The translations under genes and the position numbers were made by a program. The notes beneath the pieces were generated by a model, which saw nothing but the letters and a program-made list of their open reading frames with translations, was not told the origin of the DNA and searched no databases. A stretch of DNA of 6,493 bases from an uncultured Bacillota bacterium (lineage in GTDB: Bacteria; Bacillota; Clostridia; Oscillospirales; Oscillospiraceae), in contig CANDCW010000112.1 of NCBI GenBank assembly GCA_947383275.1, positions 1-6,493 of the forward strand, in the 5' to 3' direction. Of the stretch, positions 6,187-6,493 are shown piece by piece; position 1 is the stretch's first letter, and each line of letters opens with the position of its first letter.

Positions 6187-6294
6187 CCCGCCAGCGTAAA
6201 GCGGAGCAACCAGGAGTGGCCCCTTCGCACCGTCGTCAACGAGGCCGCATCCCGGGCGGGCGCGGGCGGGCCCTTCTGGGTGTTCTCGCGGTAA
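6187..6294 (+). CDS. C39-like cysteine peptidase, exon 2 (C-terminus restored by intron splicing)
   Basis: These 35 codons plus TAA complete the peptidase begun at 2574. Joining base 3701 to base 6187 keeps the frame exactly and produces VLVAD|PASVKRSNQEWPL, continuing through TVVNEA to a GGPFWVFSR end. The Asp-Pro junction followed by a Ser/Lys/Arg-rich stretch, then W-x-L-x-T-[VI]-[VL]-N-E and a terminal G-G-P-F-W, is a familiar C-terminus for C39-like proteins of clostridial mobile elements (recalled, not searched). The fragment has no start codon or ribosome binding site of its own, so it should be expressed only through splicing. Its GC-rich composition matches exon 1 and not the intron. 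An HTH gene starts 35 bases after its stop. Confidence 0.85.
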   Translation, partial: PASVKRSNQEWPLRTVVNEAASRAGAGGPFWVFSR

Positions 6295-6329
6295 GCGGCG
6301 GATGAAATCAACTGTTTGGAGGGAATTTC

Positions 6330-6493
6330 ATGGAACATGAAACCAATTTGAGGGCGCTGCGGCTGCGCCATGGCCTCCAGCTCACCGAGCTGTCCGAGGT
6401 GTCCTGGCTGTCCGACCAGTACATCAGCCGGGCGGAGCTGGGGCAGATCGCGGCTACGCCCCGTCTGGAAACACAGCTGGCCGATGCGGTGGA
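6330..6493 (+). CDS. Cro/C1-type (XRE) helix-turn-helix protein, N-terminal part, cut by window end
   Basis: The first 54 codons of a probable DNA-binding regulator. The start is supported by GGAGGG at 6318-6323, six bases before ATG. The visible sequence begins MEHETNLRALRLRHGLQLTE and shows the XRE pattern: R-A-L-R-L-R-H-G-L at 8-16, a first helix LTELSEVSWLS, then DQYISRAELGQ as recognition-type helix, followed by a helix starting TPRLETQLADAV. The usual Gln at the start of helix 2 (LTQ in typical members) is Glu here, a mild deviation. It follows the peptidase stop by 35 bases in the same direction with no obvious terminator, so it may be co-transcribed with the transfer genes. XRE proteins in ICEs often control transfer or excision, but its target and full length cannot be seen here. 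Confidence 0.8.
   Translation, partial: MEHETNLRALRLRHGLQLTELSEVSWLSDQYISRAELGQIAATPRLETQLADAV

Overview
This window looks like part of an integrated conjugative element (ICE) from a GC-rich Firmicute of class Clostridia, probably a gut Oscillospirales-type organism. The support is strong AGGAGG-type ribosome binding sites, GC-rich codon usage in the conjugation genes, and the gene types present. No marker gene allows a species call.

Layout, all on the + strand. (1) 49-438 encodes a small exported membrane protein with VirB2/TrbC pilin-like topology. (2) 443-2581 encodes a polytopic VirB6/TrbL-like channel protein with a very long Gly/Ser then Pro/Ala/Thr low-complexity tail. (3) From 2574, overlapping the previous stop, a membrane-anchored C39-like cysteine peptidase begins. 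Its reading frame is cut at 3701 by a full-length group II intron (3702-6186) and resumes at 6187-6294. (4) The intron is of the Ll.LtrB (IIA, mitochondrial-like) type. It carries recognisable 5' and 3' ends, exon-binding loops, a 34-nt domain V, a domain VI with a bulged A, and an intact LtrA-like reverse transcriptase/maturase/HNH endonuclease (4273-6084). (5) At 6330 a Cro/C1-type helix-turn-helix regulator begins and runs off the window.

How the parts relate: genes 1-3 are tightly packed (4-bp gap, then 8-bp overlap) and read as one transfer operon. The first two would form part of a type IV secretion channel. The peptidase may act on peptidoglycan-linked or secreted protein substrates at the cell surface. 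Excision of the intron joins Asp376 directly to a Pro codon and rebuilds a 411-residue protein ending in a family-like C-terminus, so the host gene is probably rescued by splicing rather than dead. The most interesting point is the insertion site: it falls exactly between the codons of a conserved Asp-Pro, just after the residue I infer to be the third catalytic residue. I see no evidence here for an entirely new defence or regulatory system.
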